Positions 26,471 to 35,247 of a stretch of DNA of 64,000 nucleotides are shown in pieces (positions within the stretch are counted from its first letter, which is position 1; every line of letters begins with the position of its first letter). This DNA comes from Ardenticatenaceae bacterium. GTDB taxonomy: Bacteria; Chloroflexota; Anaerolineae; Promineifilales; Promineifilaceae. The notes under the pieces were generated by a model, which did no database searches, was not told the origin of the DNA, and was given only the letters and a program-made list of their open reading frames with translations. A program made the translations under genes and the position numbers. Where the stretch lies: the NCBI GenBank assembly GCA_020634315.1, contig JACKBV010000004.1, forward strand, positions 124,001 to 188,000. Reading direction: 5' to 3'.

Positions 26471-27244
26471 ATGTGGAAAATATTTTGCAGCTTTGCGCTG
26501 GTTGTGCTTTTGCTTGGGTGTCAGGCAAACACAACAAACATCGTCAATGAAACAGGAACACAAGGGGATGAGGAGGTTGCCCTGGTAACAGCAACGGCCG
26601 TTCCCGCAACAGCAACAGAAACGGCCGTTCCCACCTTTACACAAACAGCCACATCTTCACCGACACCCATTCCCACCAATACGGCTACGGCCACCATGAC
26701 CGCAACGGCCACAGAAACGGCGACGCCAACCGCCACAGCCACAGAAACGGCGACGCCAACAGCGACGCCGACCGTCACCAACACCCCACAACCAACCCTG
26801 CCCCCCGTTACAAATACACCAGCGCCACCACCAACACCAGTTTTGCCCGATGCACCCCTGGCTCCGAAAACACCTATTCAAGGCTGGGATGCAACGGTTT
26901 TTGTAACGGCCGTTAATACCTCAAAAACCATTATTGATAATTTTCTTGGCTTCTTTGGCCCCATCACAAAGGGGGATCTTGGCAATTGCGGTGCTTATTG
27001 GGGTTACTACGGAATGTGGGAAAGCCAGCCAGGCTTCACAGATGTACCAGACGATTGGTACCCCTTTTACTACAGATATCGTGTCATCACACAAGAATTT
27101 CTCGTGGCAGTTGACCCGATTACACAAGTCTGCCTTAACAATGGGGGATCCATTAGCGAAGAAACCGACCAGGCCATTTTAACATGGGTGGAAAATCTCA
27201 AATTCCGCTCCGAACAATTAATCACCGAAGTACAGGCAAGATAG
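26471..27244 (+). CDS. Lipoprotein with Thr/Pro/Ala-rich linker, function unknown
   Basis: 257 residues. A signal peptide with lipobox VVLLLGC (Cys near residue 16) predicts a membrane-anchored lipoprotein. Residues ~40-130 are a low-complexity linker rich in Thr, Ala, Pro and repeated ATATETATP units; the DNA repeats there contain several ACGGCC motifs. The C-terminal ~120 residues form a compact domain with two conserved-looking Cys (LGNCGAYWGYYG and ITQVCLNNG) and many aromatics, of unknown family. AAGGAG precedes the ATG. This linker style is common in secreted Chloroflexota proteins. Confidence 0.7.
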   Translation: MWKIFCSFALVVLLLGCQANTTNIVNETGTQGDEEVALVTATAVPATATETAVPTFTQTATSSPTPIPTNTATATMTATATETATPTATATETATPTATPTVTNTPQPTLPPVTNTPAPPPTPVLPDAPLAPKTPIQGWDATVFVTAVNTSKTIIDNFLGFFGPITKGDLGNCGAYWGYYGMWESQPGFTDVPDDWYPFYYRYRVITQEFLVAVDPITQVCLNNGGSISEETDQAILTWVENLKFRSEQLITEVQAR

Positions 27245-27264
27245 CAACTTCGGCACAATTCCTC

Positions 27265-27304
27265 AAAAAAAGAAGGCCGAGCATGTGTCTCGGCCTTCTT
27301 TTTT
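27265..27304. terminator. Bidirectional terminator between lipoprotein and protease genes
   Basis: A 16-bp perfect stem, 27266-27281 and 27289-27304, 7-base loop, with A and T runs forming the outer stem on both sides, so it can terminate the convergent transcripts in either direction. The core is GAAGGCCGAG. Confidence 0.92.
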
Positions 27305-27318
27305 GATACTCAGATTCG

Positions 27319-30300
27319 TTACGGACTGAAAATAATAGGCAGGAACAACCGTGGGCCAACATATAGGCTCAACGGCAGCATCACCTCTGGGTTGTAGGGT
27401 TCGTCTGCTGTCAGTTGCAAGACTGCATCGTAAGTACCCCCACTCATCGGCGCAGTAAACACAACATCTACCGTTTGTGATTCGCCCGGAGCAACGACGC
27501 CACCGTCAGGTGTTACAATAACCCACGACGGCACAATTTGCATCGTTGAGGTAACGGCGGCCGCCGCGTCTACCAAACCCCAACCATATGTATGATTCGG
27601 ATGGGAATCGGCCGTATCTCCACCACAACCGTCAACCGTGTAAAGCGGTGTTGCGGTTTGCGATAACAACCACATCGTATCCTCTACCTGACCAATCAAC
27701 TCCGGCTTGGCCGACCAGAGCAAAGCAATCACACCGGCAACATGCGGTGAAGCCATGCTGGTTCCGCCATAGAATGCATATGTATTGCCAGGGATGCTGG
27801 AATAGACACGAACACCTGGGCCGCTGATATTGGGCTTGAGAATACCAGTCACATCAGCCGGGCCACGGCTGGAGAAACCGGCAGCTTCCAACTCAACATT
27901 CACAGCTGCTGCATCAAAACTGCTCCAATAATCGCCAGGAGAACCTGTCGTGCTGCAAGTTGGGCCACTGTTGCCAGCGGAAAATTGCGGGAACATACCT
28001 GATGCACGCCAGGCAGCGACAACGCCACCATACCAGAAGTCGCCACCGCCGCCGCCCCAAGAATTGTTGATGATATGCGGCCGTTGGCTGGGATCAGGAT
28101 TCTCGCCATTGAGATCTGTGGGGGCAACCATCCAATCACCACAAGCCAACAACGCTTCATAGGAGCAGCCGCGCCCTTCACAGCCTTTACAGGCAATCCA
28201 CTGTGCGCCAGGCGCCACGCCAATTGCCATATTGGTGTCACTCAATGGGTCTGTTGGCGTGATACTCCCCACCATCGTGCCCATTGTGTGCGAACCATGT
28301 CCATCATTGTCACAAGGTTCCGTTGCGCCAGCACAACCGGAGGTTGGCATGTACCAGTTGTAATCGTGATCCCCAACGCCACCACGATATTGATTGACCA
28401 GTGCCTCATGCGTCCATTCAACACCAGTGTCAATATTTGCGACAACAATACCCTCGCCTAAAACGCCATTGTCAACCCAAACGTCGTCGGCGTTAACGGC
28501 TTGCACGCCCCAAGTGATGGTGATGGGCGTCAGCATATTCAGTAATTGTTGCGAAAGCTGATCGGCCACAGATGGACGGAAGGTTTCCAAGAGAACTTCA
28601 TCATTCGCCATTAGGAAGGCAACATCAGCACGTGCAGCCATTTGGTTTGCCAGCTCCATGTCTCCTGCACGCACAAGCAGGCCATTGGTGGCAATAAACG
28701 GCCGATACTCAATACCTTTCTGTGTTAGCTCTGCACGAATGGCAGCTTGCGATTGTTCGGCAAGCGCGGCCAATGTCTGATACACATATTCACCACGTGC
28801 ATCCCAATCAGCCATACCGTAAGCCAAACGTAAATCAGCTTGTTCTTGCATCACGATAATGAAATCGGCCGTGCCTTCTGGGGAAGCTGATATATCAGAC
28901 AAGATACGGGGATCGATCTTACTACTACTAAGCCATGGAGCTACTGGCGTAACCAAAGGTGCCTCACTGTTTTCCATGGTATCAATGGCATACACAAGGT
29001 CAGACGTGCCATCATTCGTAATTGTCAATGTCCGTGTCACCTGGGACCCTTCTGGTAACGTCTCCCAAAAGCCATTTTCTGACCAGGACATAAGCGGGGC
29101 ATCCAGAGTTAGGTCATGAGATAACACGACGCCCAAATCAATTGTTACCTGCTCGGTAGCCGTAGGCCATCCACCAACTTGAGGCGTAAACAGATACCCT
29201 TGCGCTGATGAAACAATGTAGTAAGTCCCGGTCATCACTTCCGTGATCGTGAAGACGCCGCTGCTATCGGCAAATGTCTCTTCACTCACAGAATCATCGT
29301 CCACCTTCTCCATGTAGATATAAGCTTGCGGGATACCAAGGCCTGTATTTGCATCCAGTATTGTGCCAGTTATGCCGGTAGGACAAAACTGACGGATTGT
29401 CGCAAACACTGTATCGGTAAACATGGAAACCTGACCCGTACCAACAATTTCGACCTCATCTGCTGCAAAACAAGCTGCATCTTCGGGGATGACGACCGTG
29501 AAGACAAAGGAAATAGTCTCGCCATCAGGGACAAAAATCGCAGCCGGGCCATCAATCGTCCAGGTAGCAGAGCCGGCATAAGCCAGATCGAATGTCTCAT
29601 CTGCACCACTGAGATTAGTCGCATTGAGGGTTACACTAACCGTTCCATTAGCGTCAATGGTTTGGTCACGCGGTGACAATGTAAGTTCACTTAAAGGAAC
29701 AACTGTGTAGTATTCGACTGTATTCAGTACCGTTGAGTCCGATGCCTGACGCCCACCCCAAATCCAGATACCGGGAAGGCCATCTGTACCATCGCCAAGA
29801 GGGATGAAGGTGCCAGCATGATTCCGCCGTGCGTCGTTAAGGTCAGGGAACGCGGCATCCCAAGTATTGCTGGCTACATCATATAACAATGACTCTGGCA
29901 GTTCGTCTGACCATTGACCACATCCAGCAACGACAACCGTGCCAGCCAAATCGTACAGAGTCGTGCTATCAAAACCAACTGCACGATTCTCATCGCAGGG
30001 CAGTGGTAAATCGGCAACACTGGCATCATCCCAGGCCACAGGGTTTGCCGTATCGAGTTTTTCCACGATGTCTACAGCGATCAGAGATGCACCATCCCAA
30101 TCATCGCCACCTATCGCGTAAATAACACCATCGACAACGGCCGTTGCCATATAACTACGCGCCAAATTGAGAGGCGGGCCAGCCGAAAAGCGACTACCAG
30201 CCGAAGCTGTAATGTCGAAAATATATGTATTATCGACAACCGTTGCCGCATCAAATCCGCCAAAGATGTAGACCAAGTTATCAACCACCTCAATACCACC

Positions 30301-30786
30301 AGGGGCTGTATTGAAAGGGTAAACATCCGCGGGGCTAAAATTGACAACCGAATTAGTGGCTGGCAAGTAACCTTGAATAACATTGGTGACGCCGCCAGCT
30401 GCTGGACGGCCACCAAACAGCATCAGTATCTCGTTACTGCCACCATCTACCACGCGTGCAATTGAATAATTGGAAACAGGAACCGGCATATCCACCCCCA
30501 TGTCTGTATAAACACCAGTCATGGGGTCAAATTCCCACACACTTCCATCCGTATTACCGTCGGCCAAGCGGCCACCCAAGATATATACCTTTTCAGTTGT
30601 CGGTGAATACTCGGCATCAAAACGGGTAAAAGCAAATGCAGACGGGTCTGCAAATTGCCACACATCATAAATCGGCTCTGCGGGGCCACTAGCCTTCGCT
30701 TGCGATGCTCCACTCATTAACAGGAGAAGCATAAGCAAGCTCAATCCTACTATCGAGCCAGTCGTTACAAAGACAAACTTTCTCAT
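27319..30786 (-). CDS. Secreted multidomain subtilisin-family (S8) protease with N-terminal Kelch-like propeller
   Basis: 1155 residues with a signal peptide (~1-33). A Kelch-like beta-propeller occupies ~40-375 (VYILGGRLADG, LMLFGGRPAAGG, VYIFGGFDA, IYAIGGDDWDG). Immunoglobulin-like and carboxypeptidase-regulatory-like domains follow (~385-600). An I9-type propeptide-like segment (~620-730) directly precedes the catalytic domain. Triad motifs are intact: NIDTGVEW (Asp ~785), DGHGSHTMG (His ~830), GGTSMASPHVAG (Ser ~1008). The C-terminus ends LFLPIIFSP, a short hydrophobic tail often seen on Chloroflexota secreted proteins. AAGGAGGT precedes the ATG. Confidence 0.9.
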   Translation of the reverse strand: MRKFVFVTTGSIVGLSLLMLLLLMSGASQAKASGPAEPIYDVWQFADPSAFAFTRFDAEYSPTTEKVYILGGRLADGNTDGSVWEFDPMTGVYTDMGVDMPVPVSNYSIARVVDGGSNEILMLFGGRPAAGGVTNVIQGYLPATNSVVNFSPADVYPFNTAPGGIEVVDNLVYIFGGFDAATVVDNTYIFDITASAGSRFSAGPPLNLARSYMATAVVDGVIYAIGGDDWDGASLIAVDIVEKLDTANPVAWDDASVADLPLPCDENRAVGFDSTTLYDLAGTVVVAGCGQWSDELPESLLYDVASNTWDAAFPDLNDARRNHAGTFIPLGDGTDGLPGIWIWGGRQASDSTVLNTVEYYTVVPLSELTLSPRDQTIDANGTVSVTLNATNLSGADETFDLAYAGSATWTIDGPAAIFVPDGETISFVFTVVIPEDAACFAADEVEIVGTGQVSMFTDTVFATIRQFCPTGITGTILDANTGLGIPQAYIYMEKVDDDSVSEETFADSSGVFTITEVMTGTYYIVSSAQGYLFTPQVGGWPTATEQVTIDLGVVLSHDLTLDAPLMSWSENGFWETLPEGSQVTRTLTITNDGTSDLVYAIDTMENSEAPLVTPVAPWLSSSKIDPRILSDISASPEGTADFIIVMQEQADLRLAYGMADWDARGEYVYQTLAALAEQSQAAIRAELTQKGIEYRPFIATNGLLVRAGDMELANQMAARADVAFLMANDEVLLETFRPSVADQLSQQLLNMLTPITITWGVQAVNADDVWVDNGVLGEGIVVANIDTGVEWTHEALVNQYRGGVGDHDYNWYMPTSGCAGATEPCDNDGHGSHTMGTMVGSITPTDPLSDTNMAIGVAPGAQWIACKGCEGRGCSYEALLACGDWMVAPTDLNGENPDPSQRPHIINNSWGGGGGDFWYGGVVAAWRASGMFPQFSAGNSGPTCSTTGSPGDYWSSFDAAAVNVELEAAGFSSRGPADVTGILKPNISGPGVRVYSSIPGNTYAFYGGTSMASPHVAGVIALLWSAKPELIGQVEDTMWLLSQTATPLYTVDGCGGDTADSHPNHTYGWGLVDAAAAVTSTMQIVPSWVIVTPDGGVVAPGESQTVDVVFTAPMSGGTYDAVLQLTADEPYNPEVMLPLSLYVGPRLFLPIIFSP

Positions 30787-31217
30787 TATGACCTCCTTAA
30801 ATCTGGGGAACTGATCGGCGAAGCAGCGTATGTTGTTTCGCCGATCCTGAAAAAAGTATCAACGAAACATCCGCAATGGTATAAATGTGGAGAGGAAGGG
30901 GGTGTAGGGCTTTATACCTTCACGGTTTGTTCTTTCAAAGAGTGTTTGCTTAACTACTCATCTAACCGCAAGGCAAACAATTTGTCGCTTTTTAATAGAA
31001 TACTAAGCTACAAAGCGGATTTTGCCGCAAAAGCATATGGATGTCAATATGAAGTGATGTGCTGCCAGCGACAAACTTCTACCAATATCTATAGAAAGCA
31101 GGTCGTTTTCTTGATGACTTTCGGAAAAGTCCTCTATATGCAAAGCGCTACTGGTTATTTTTATGAAATTCGCTATAAATAAGCGAACTTATCTTAACCG
31201 AACAATTGGAGCAATTT
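30787..31217. other. 431-bp intergenic region between divergent genes
   Basis: Carries the strong AAGGAGGT ribosome-binding site of the protease gene (minus strand) and, just beyond it, a 10-bp inverted repeat GATCGGCGAA (30813-30822 with 30837-30846, 14-base loop) in what would be the protease mRNA leader. The remainder is AT-rich with one open frame (30946-31182) that lacks a ribosome-binding site or similarity. Confidence 0.7.
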
Positions 31218-32141
31218 ATGACAACAGCGGGTGTACTAGAAAAGCCCTCTAATATTGTAGGAGTACGCTTTCAAAAATTGGGGAAGTTGTACCACTTTAA
31301 AGTTCGGGAGCCAGCAGAGATTGATCCGGGCGATCATGTTATTCTGGAAACAAAACGCGGTCGCCAATTGGGGCAGGTAATCGCCTATATTGACCCGGAA
31401 CAGGTTCACACCACCAAGGGGATGAAGTATGTTAACCGCAAGGCAACCCCCCGTGACCTGGTGCTCAAACAAGTATGGGAAACCAAGGAATTAGATGCCT
31501 TGATCACTTGCCGTGAACGAGCCGCGCAATTGGGCATTAAAGATGCTAAATTTGTGAAAGCAGAATATAGCTTTGATGGCACATGGTTAACCATCAGCTA
31601 TACAACTGAGAACAAAAAGCTCAATATCCACCAATTACAAAACACACTAAGCCAACATTTGAATACACGCATTGAGATGCGTCTGGTTGGCCCACGTGAT
31701 ATTGCGAAAATCATGGGTGGATTTGGCGCGTGTGGTGCGCCACGTTGTTGTTCAACGTTTCTCACAGATTTCAGCCCGATCTCTATTCGCATGGCAAAGG
31801 AACAGGGTATCTCGCTCAGTCCACAGGAAATCACTGGTATGTGCGGCCGTTTACGCTGCTGCCTCATTTATGAATACGAACAGTATGTAGAGGCGAAAAA
31901 GACGCTGCCAAAAGTGGGGAAACGTGTGGGCACACCTTATGGCGTGGGCAAGGTCAAAGATGTACGCGTCCTGCGCGAAGCGGTGATTGTGGAAGTGGTT
32001 GAAGGCGAGCAAGTAGAGCGATATGAAGTGTTTCGCCACGAGTTAGAGCCGCTGGAAGAGTTGGAAGCTCTCCAGAAAAAAGCGGAACAAGGCTGCACAA
32101 AACATGAAGAGGGCGGCTGCGACTGCGGCGCTAAGGGATAA
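31218..32141 (+). CDS. ricT: PSP1-domain protein (RicT/YaaT-like)
   Basis: 307 residues from the ATG after TTGGAGC (a TTG 12 bp earlier is possible). The PSP1 domain covers ~10-200. Cysteine clusters GACGAPRCCSTF and GMCGRLRCCLIYE are the diagnostic signature of the YaaT/RicT group, whose Bacillus member binds an iron-sulfur cluster within the RicAFT complex involved in RNase Y-dependent mRNA processing. The C-terminal tail ends in a Cys-rich CTKHEEGGCDCGAKG. Whether RicA and RicF partners exist in this organism is unknown. The HD gene follows after 22 bp. Confidence 0.85.
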   Translation: MTTAGVLEKPSNIVGVRFQKLGKLYHFKVREPAEIDPGDHVILETKRGRQLGQVIAYIDPEQVHTTKGMKYVNRKATPRDLVLKQVWETKELDALITCRERAAQLGIKDAKFVKAEYSFDGTWLTISYTTENKKLNIHQLQNTLSQHLNTRIEMRLVGPRDIAKIMGGFGACGAPRCCSTFLTDFSPISIRMAKEQGISLSPQEITGMCGRLRCCLIYEYEQYVEAKKTLPKVGKRVGTPYGVGKVKDVRVLREAVIVEVVEGEQVERYEVFRHELEPLEELEALQKKAEQGCTKHEEGGCDCGAKG

Positions 32142-32163
32142 TTCGCGGAGAGGCATCGAGTTT

Positions 32164-32760
32164 ATGAAAACATGGGATGAGGCATGGCAGCTAGTTTGCG
32201 AGTTTGTACAGGATGACGGCTTGCGGCGGCATATGCTGGCCGTTGCCGTAGCCATGCGTTTTTATGCGGAAAAGCTAGGATTTGACGCCAACGCCTGGGA
32301 AATCACGGGATTAATTCATGATTTCGACTGGGAAATTCATCCCAATTTAAATGAACACCCTATTAAGGGAGCGGATATTTTACGCGAACGGGGATGGGAT
32401 GAAGATACTATCCGCACGATTTTGTCCCATTACAGCGAAGGAACCGGCGTGGCACGCGTAAAGCCGATTGATTTTGCGCTGCTGGCTTGTGATGAAATTA
32501 CGGGATTGATCATTGCTACGGCATTGGTACGGCCGTCTAAAAATATCGCCGATGTCGAGCTAAAATCTATTCGCAAAAAGTGGAAAGATGCACGGTTTGC
32601 CGCTGGCGTGGGACGCGATCATGTCACAGAGGTCACGGCCGATTTCAGTCAGGCATGTTTTGATGGGCAGCTTGATTTGTGGACACACATCGGAAATGTA
32701 CTCAACGCCATGCAAGGAGCAGCCGAACTGTTGGAACTAGACGGCCGTTTTGCCGCTTAA
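32164..32760 (+). CDS. HD-domain phosphohydrolase, short
   Basis: 198 residues from the ATG in the only position giving the family N-terminus. HD-domain features: RRHMLAVAVAMRFYA, GLIHDFDWE with the metal-binding His-Asp, and a late His/Asp set (IRTILSHYSEG, LLACDEITGL). Homologues annotated as HDIG/HDOD-free HD proteins act on nucleotides or are uncharacterised. It follows the PSP1 gene by 22 bp and is ended by a terminator, so the two make a likely operon. The substrate is unknown. Confidence 0.8.
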   Translation: MKTWDEAWQLVCEFVQDDGLRRHMLAVAVAMRFYAEKLGFDANAWEITGLIHDFDWEIHPNLNEHPIKGADILRERGWDEDTIRTILSHYSEGTGVARVKPIDFALLACDEITGLIIATALVRPSKNIADVELKSIRKKWKDARFAAGVGRDHVTEVTADFSQACFDGQLDLWTHIGNVLNAMQGAAELLELDGRFAA

Positions 32761-32781
32761 GAAGATGATATTGTCACGTTG

Positions 32782-32818
32782 AAGCCTATCAGAGTATGAT
32801 ACCTGATAGGCTTTTTTT
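32782..32818 (+). terminator. Rho-independent terminator after the HD gene
   Basis: An 11-bp stem, AAGCCTATCAG at 32782-32792 and its complement at 32803-32813, 10-base loop, with T-tract to 32818. It ends the ricT-HD unit. The moeA ribosome-binding site AGGAGG begins five bases later, at about 32823. Confidence 0.88.
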
Positions 32819-32833
32819 GTATCAGGAGGCTTT

Positions 32834-34099
32834 ATGACAGGATTAGAATATCTTACGGTAGCCGAAGCGTTGGAAATCATTCTAGATGGCGTTGCTGTGT
32901 TGGCAGCGGAAACGGTGCCCTTGCCAGAGGCGCTTGGCCGCATTTTGGCACAGCCCATTGTGGCCCAAGACAGTTTGCCCCCCTTTGCCAACTCCTCAAT
33001 GGACGGATATGCGCTACAAGCGGCTGACACAGTGGGCGCAACAACAGACCAGCCTATCTCGCTCCGTGTTTTGGGCGACATTGCTGCCGGAGCCGAGGTA
33101 ACGATAACGGTGTCACCGGGAACGGCCGTGCGCATTATGACCGGCGCTCCCATCCCCCCCGGCGCAGACGCCGTCATCCCTGTCGAAGACACCAATGAAC
33201 CCTGGCGCGATGAGAAACGGCCGTTGCCCACATCCATTCTCATCAAGCGTCAGGTGCAGGCAGGCGACTATGTCCGCGCCATTGGCGAAGATATTGAAGC
33301 CGGGCAGCACATTCTGGCTGCTAGTCACCAGCTACGTCCTCAAGAAATTGGCGTCCTTGCCTCCTTAGGTATCAGCCAGGTTCCCGTTATCCGCCGCCCT
33401 CGCGTCGCTATCCTGGCAACGGGCGATGAACTGATTGGCGTAGAAGAAGCATTAAGCCCTGGCAAAATTCGCAACAGCAACGGATATGCACAGGCCGCAC
33501 AAGTTGCCGCCTTAGGAGCAATTCCCATTTCATTGGGAGTCGCCCGCGATGATGAGGCTGATGTACGGGCCAAGTTGCAAAAAGCACTAGAAGCGGGTGT
33601 TGATTTGTTTATCAGTTCGGCGGGTGTTTCCGTAGGCGTGTATGATGTTGTGAAGGCAGTTTTGGAACACGAAGGAAATGTAGGATTTTGGCGGGTGCGC
33701 ATGCGTCCTGGCAAACCCCTGGCATACGGACAATATAAGGGAATCCCTTATCTAGGTTTGCCAGGCAATCCCGTCTCATCAATGGTTTCTTTCGAGCGCT
33801 TTGCCCGCCCCGCCATACTTAAAATGGGGGGACACACAAGATTGGAACGGCCGTGTATCACCGTGGTGGTACAAGAGGACATTCAATCTGACGGTCGGGA
33901 GAGTTATATTCGGGCGGTGGTCACGCGAGAAGAGGGAATGGGGTATACGGCCGTTACGACAGGAGAACAAGGCTCCCACATGATGACATCATTGATCAAA
34001 GCCAATGCCCTACTCATCATTCCAGAGGGAGTTAAACAAGTCATCGCGGGAACTAGCCTGACGGCTATGATGATCGACTGGCCCGAAACCGTCTTTTAG
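32834..34099 (+). CDS. moeA: Molybdopterin molybdenumtransferase
   Basis: 421 residues, normal for MoeA. N-terminal VAEALEIILDG and SSMDGYALQAADT (the substrate-binding MDGYA signature), RIMTGAPIPPGAD, and the central MoaB-like domain with GDELIG, GKIRNSNGYAQAA, SAGVSVGVYDVVK and the glycine-rich loop GLPGNPVSSMV. The enzyme inserts molybdenum into adenylylated molybdopterin in the cytoplasm. AGGAGG precedes the ATG. No other moa/mog genes are in the window. It converges on the S1 gene with a bidirectional terminator between them. Confidence 0.93.
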   Translation: MTGLEYLTVAEALEIILDGVAVLAAETVPLPEALGRILAQPIVAQDSLPPFANSSMDGYALQAADTVGATTDQPISLRVLGDIAAGAEVTITVSPGTAVRIMTGAPIPPGADAVIPVEDTNEPWRDEKRPLPTSILIKRQVQAGDYVRAIGEDIEAGQHILAASHQLRPQEIGVLASLGISQVPVIRRPRVAILATGDELIGVEEALSPGKIRNSNGYAQAAQVAALGAIPISLGVARDDEADVRAKLQKALEAGVDLFISSAGVSVGVYDVVKAVLEHEGNVGFWRVRMRPGKPLAYGQYKGIPYLGLPGNPVSSMVSFERFARPAILKMGGHTRLERPCITVVVQEDIQSDGRESYIRAVVTREEGMGYTAVTTGEQGSHMMTSLIKANALLIIPEGVKQVIAGTSLTAMMIDWPETVF

Positions 34100-34158
34100 T
34101 TTCTACCAAAACCAAGCCCTACGAAGGTTTACTTCACGAGATAGGCATGATGATATAA

Positions 34159-34184
34159 AAAAGACCCGCAATTGCGGGTCTTTT
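34159..34184. terminator. Bidirectional terminator between moeA and the S1-domain gene
   Basis: A 26-bp perfect palindrome (arm AAAAGACCCGCAA) with A and T runs at its edges, placed 59 bp after moeA and just 5 bp beyond the stop of the convergent S1 gene. It can serve both transcripts. Confidence 0.92.
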
Positions 34185-34189
34185 ACTGT

Positions 34190-35002
34190 CTAATCTTGCA
34201 TCTGCAACGTACGGCTCAACAAATCTTCTTGTTGACGGCGAGTCTTCTCATGTTGCCGTCTCCGTCCACCGCGTTTGCCGCGACGGCCACCCGGAGTTAA
34301 GTCATCAATTCTGTCATCGCCCATTGCTCGACGCAGCGCTATTTCCATCGCCGTCGGCAATTCTTCATCTTCATCTTCTTCAAAATCGACAACTTCTTCT
34401 ACCTGTTGCTGCTTGCGATTGCTTCTTGGTGCAGTGAAAACTTCTTCTGGTGGCTCAGGTTTTTCCATCAACGCTTTCATGCTCAAGTCAATGCGCCGCT
34501 TCCGCTTGCTAAAGCCAAGCACTTGCACCTGAACTTCGTCATCGACCTTCACAACCTCGCTGGGATGCTTAACATAGTCGTGACTTAACTCGCTGATATG
34601 AACCAAGCCTTCACGTTCGGCGCCAATGCTAATGAACGCACCAAACGTCTCCAGGCGTGTGACCTTTCCGGTATAAACCTGTCCGGTCTTGAGATCACCC
34701 CAATCAACAGCGAGCGGCTGAATCATTGTGACCATAATTTGCTGTGCTTCAGGATTGACTTTGTCAACCCACACAGTTACCTCGTCACCCACTTTCAACA
34801 CATCAGAGACACGGTTTACCCGCTCTTCACCTAACTGTGAAATGTGAATGAGAGCATTGACACCGACACCGATGTCAATAAAAGCCCCATAAAGTTCTAG
34901 TCTCTCCACCCGCCCGGTGAGTTTCATTTTGGGTTTCAACTCATTAATGCTAGTTGGGGCTTCCAGGGAAGGTGTGTCAACGACTGCTGTGATATCATCC
35001 AT
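34190..35002 (-). CDS. S1 RNA-binding-domain protein (two S1 repeats)
   Basis: 270 residues. Two S1 domains lie at ~25-100 (GRVERLELYGAFIDIGVGVNALIHISQL) and ~108-180 (GKVTRLETFGAFISIGAEREGLVHISEL), each with the usual VxVxxxD strand. The C-terminal ~90 residues are charged and low in complexity: an acidic EEDEDEELP then a basic RGGRRGKRGGRRRQHEK tail. It resembles ribosomal S1-like or general RNA-binding proteins with fewer repeats than S1 itself. A role in translation or RNA stability is inferred. The strong terminator downstream and recA upstream complete its context. Confidence 0.85.
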   Translation of the reverse strand: MDDITAVVDTPSLEAPTSINELKPKMKLTGRVERLELYGAFIDIGVGVNALIHISQLGEERVNRVSDVLKVGDEVTVWVDKVNPEAQQIMVTMIQPLAVDWGDLKTGQVYTGKVTRLETFGAFISIGAEREGLVHISELSHDYVKHPSEVVKVDDEVQVQVLGFSKRKRRIDLSMKALMEKPEPPEEVFTAPRSNRKQQQVEEVVDFEEDEDEELPTAMEIALRRAMGDDRIDDLTPGGRRGKRGGRRRQHEKTRRQQEDLLSRTLQMQD

Positions 35003-35203
35003 AGCTGAAGTCTCCTACGCAGGGGTATGGCATGTGCAATCTGCGCATTCTTTTTGTTATTGTTCACCACATCCGGGGACTAGAACGCAGTAGTATGCTC
35101 ATTGCTCCAGAATCCAAAGGGCAATTATAGCAAGGGCGCTTTGCGTGTCAACCTAATTTAGGGATGAATTTCACAAAACTAGGCACAAAAATCTATTTAT
35201 TGC

Positions 35204-35236
35204 AGGGACATTTTCGCAAAACATCCCTGCAACCTC
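35204..35236 (-). terminator. Hairpin downstream of recA
   Basis: On the minus strand TTGCAGGGA pairs with TCCCTGCAA around about 15 bases, roughly 12-45 bases after the recA stop, followed by an AT-rich stretch with a short T run. The tract is weaker than in other terminators here. Confidence 0.5.
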
Positions 35237-35247
35237 ATTTAAAGGCA

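Noticed and set aside
26590..26820. Tandem repeat in the lipoprotein gene as a mobile or minisatellite element
   Set aside because: The repeats encode a Thr/Ala/Pro linker and keep frame. A protein-level explanation suffices.
30946..31182. 78-codon open frame upstream of the PSP1 gene
   Set aside because: No ribosome-binding site, no similarity, Cys/Tyr/Asn-rich AT-biased composition typical of non-coding DNA. Treated as intergenic.
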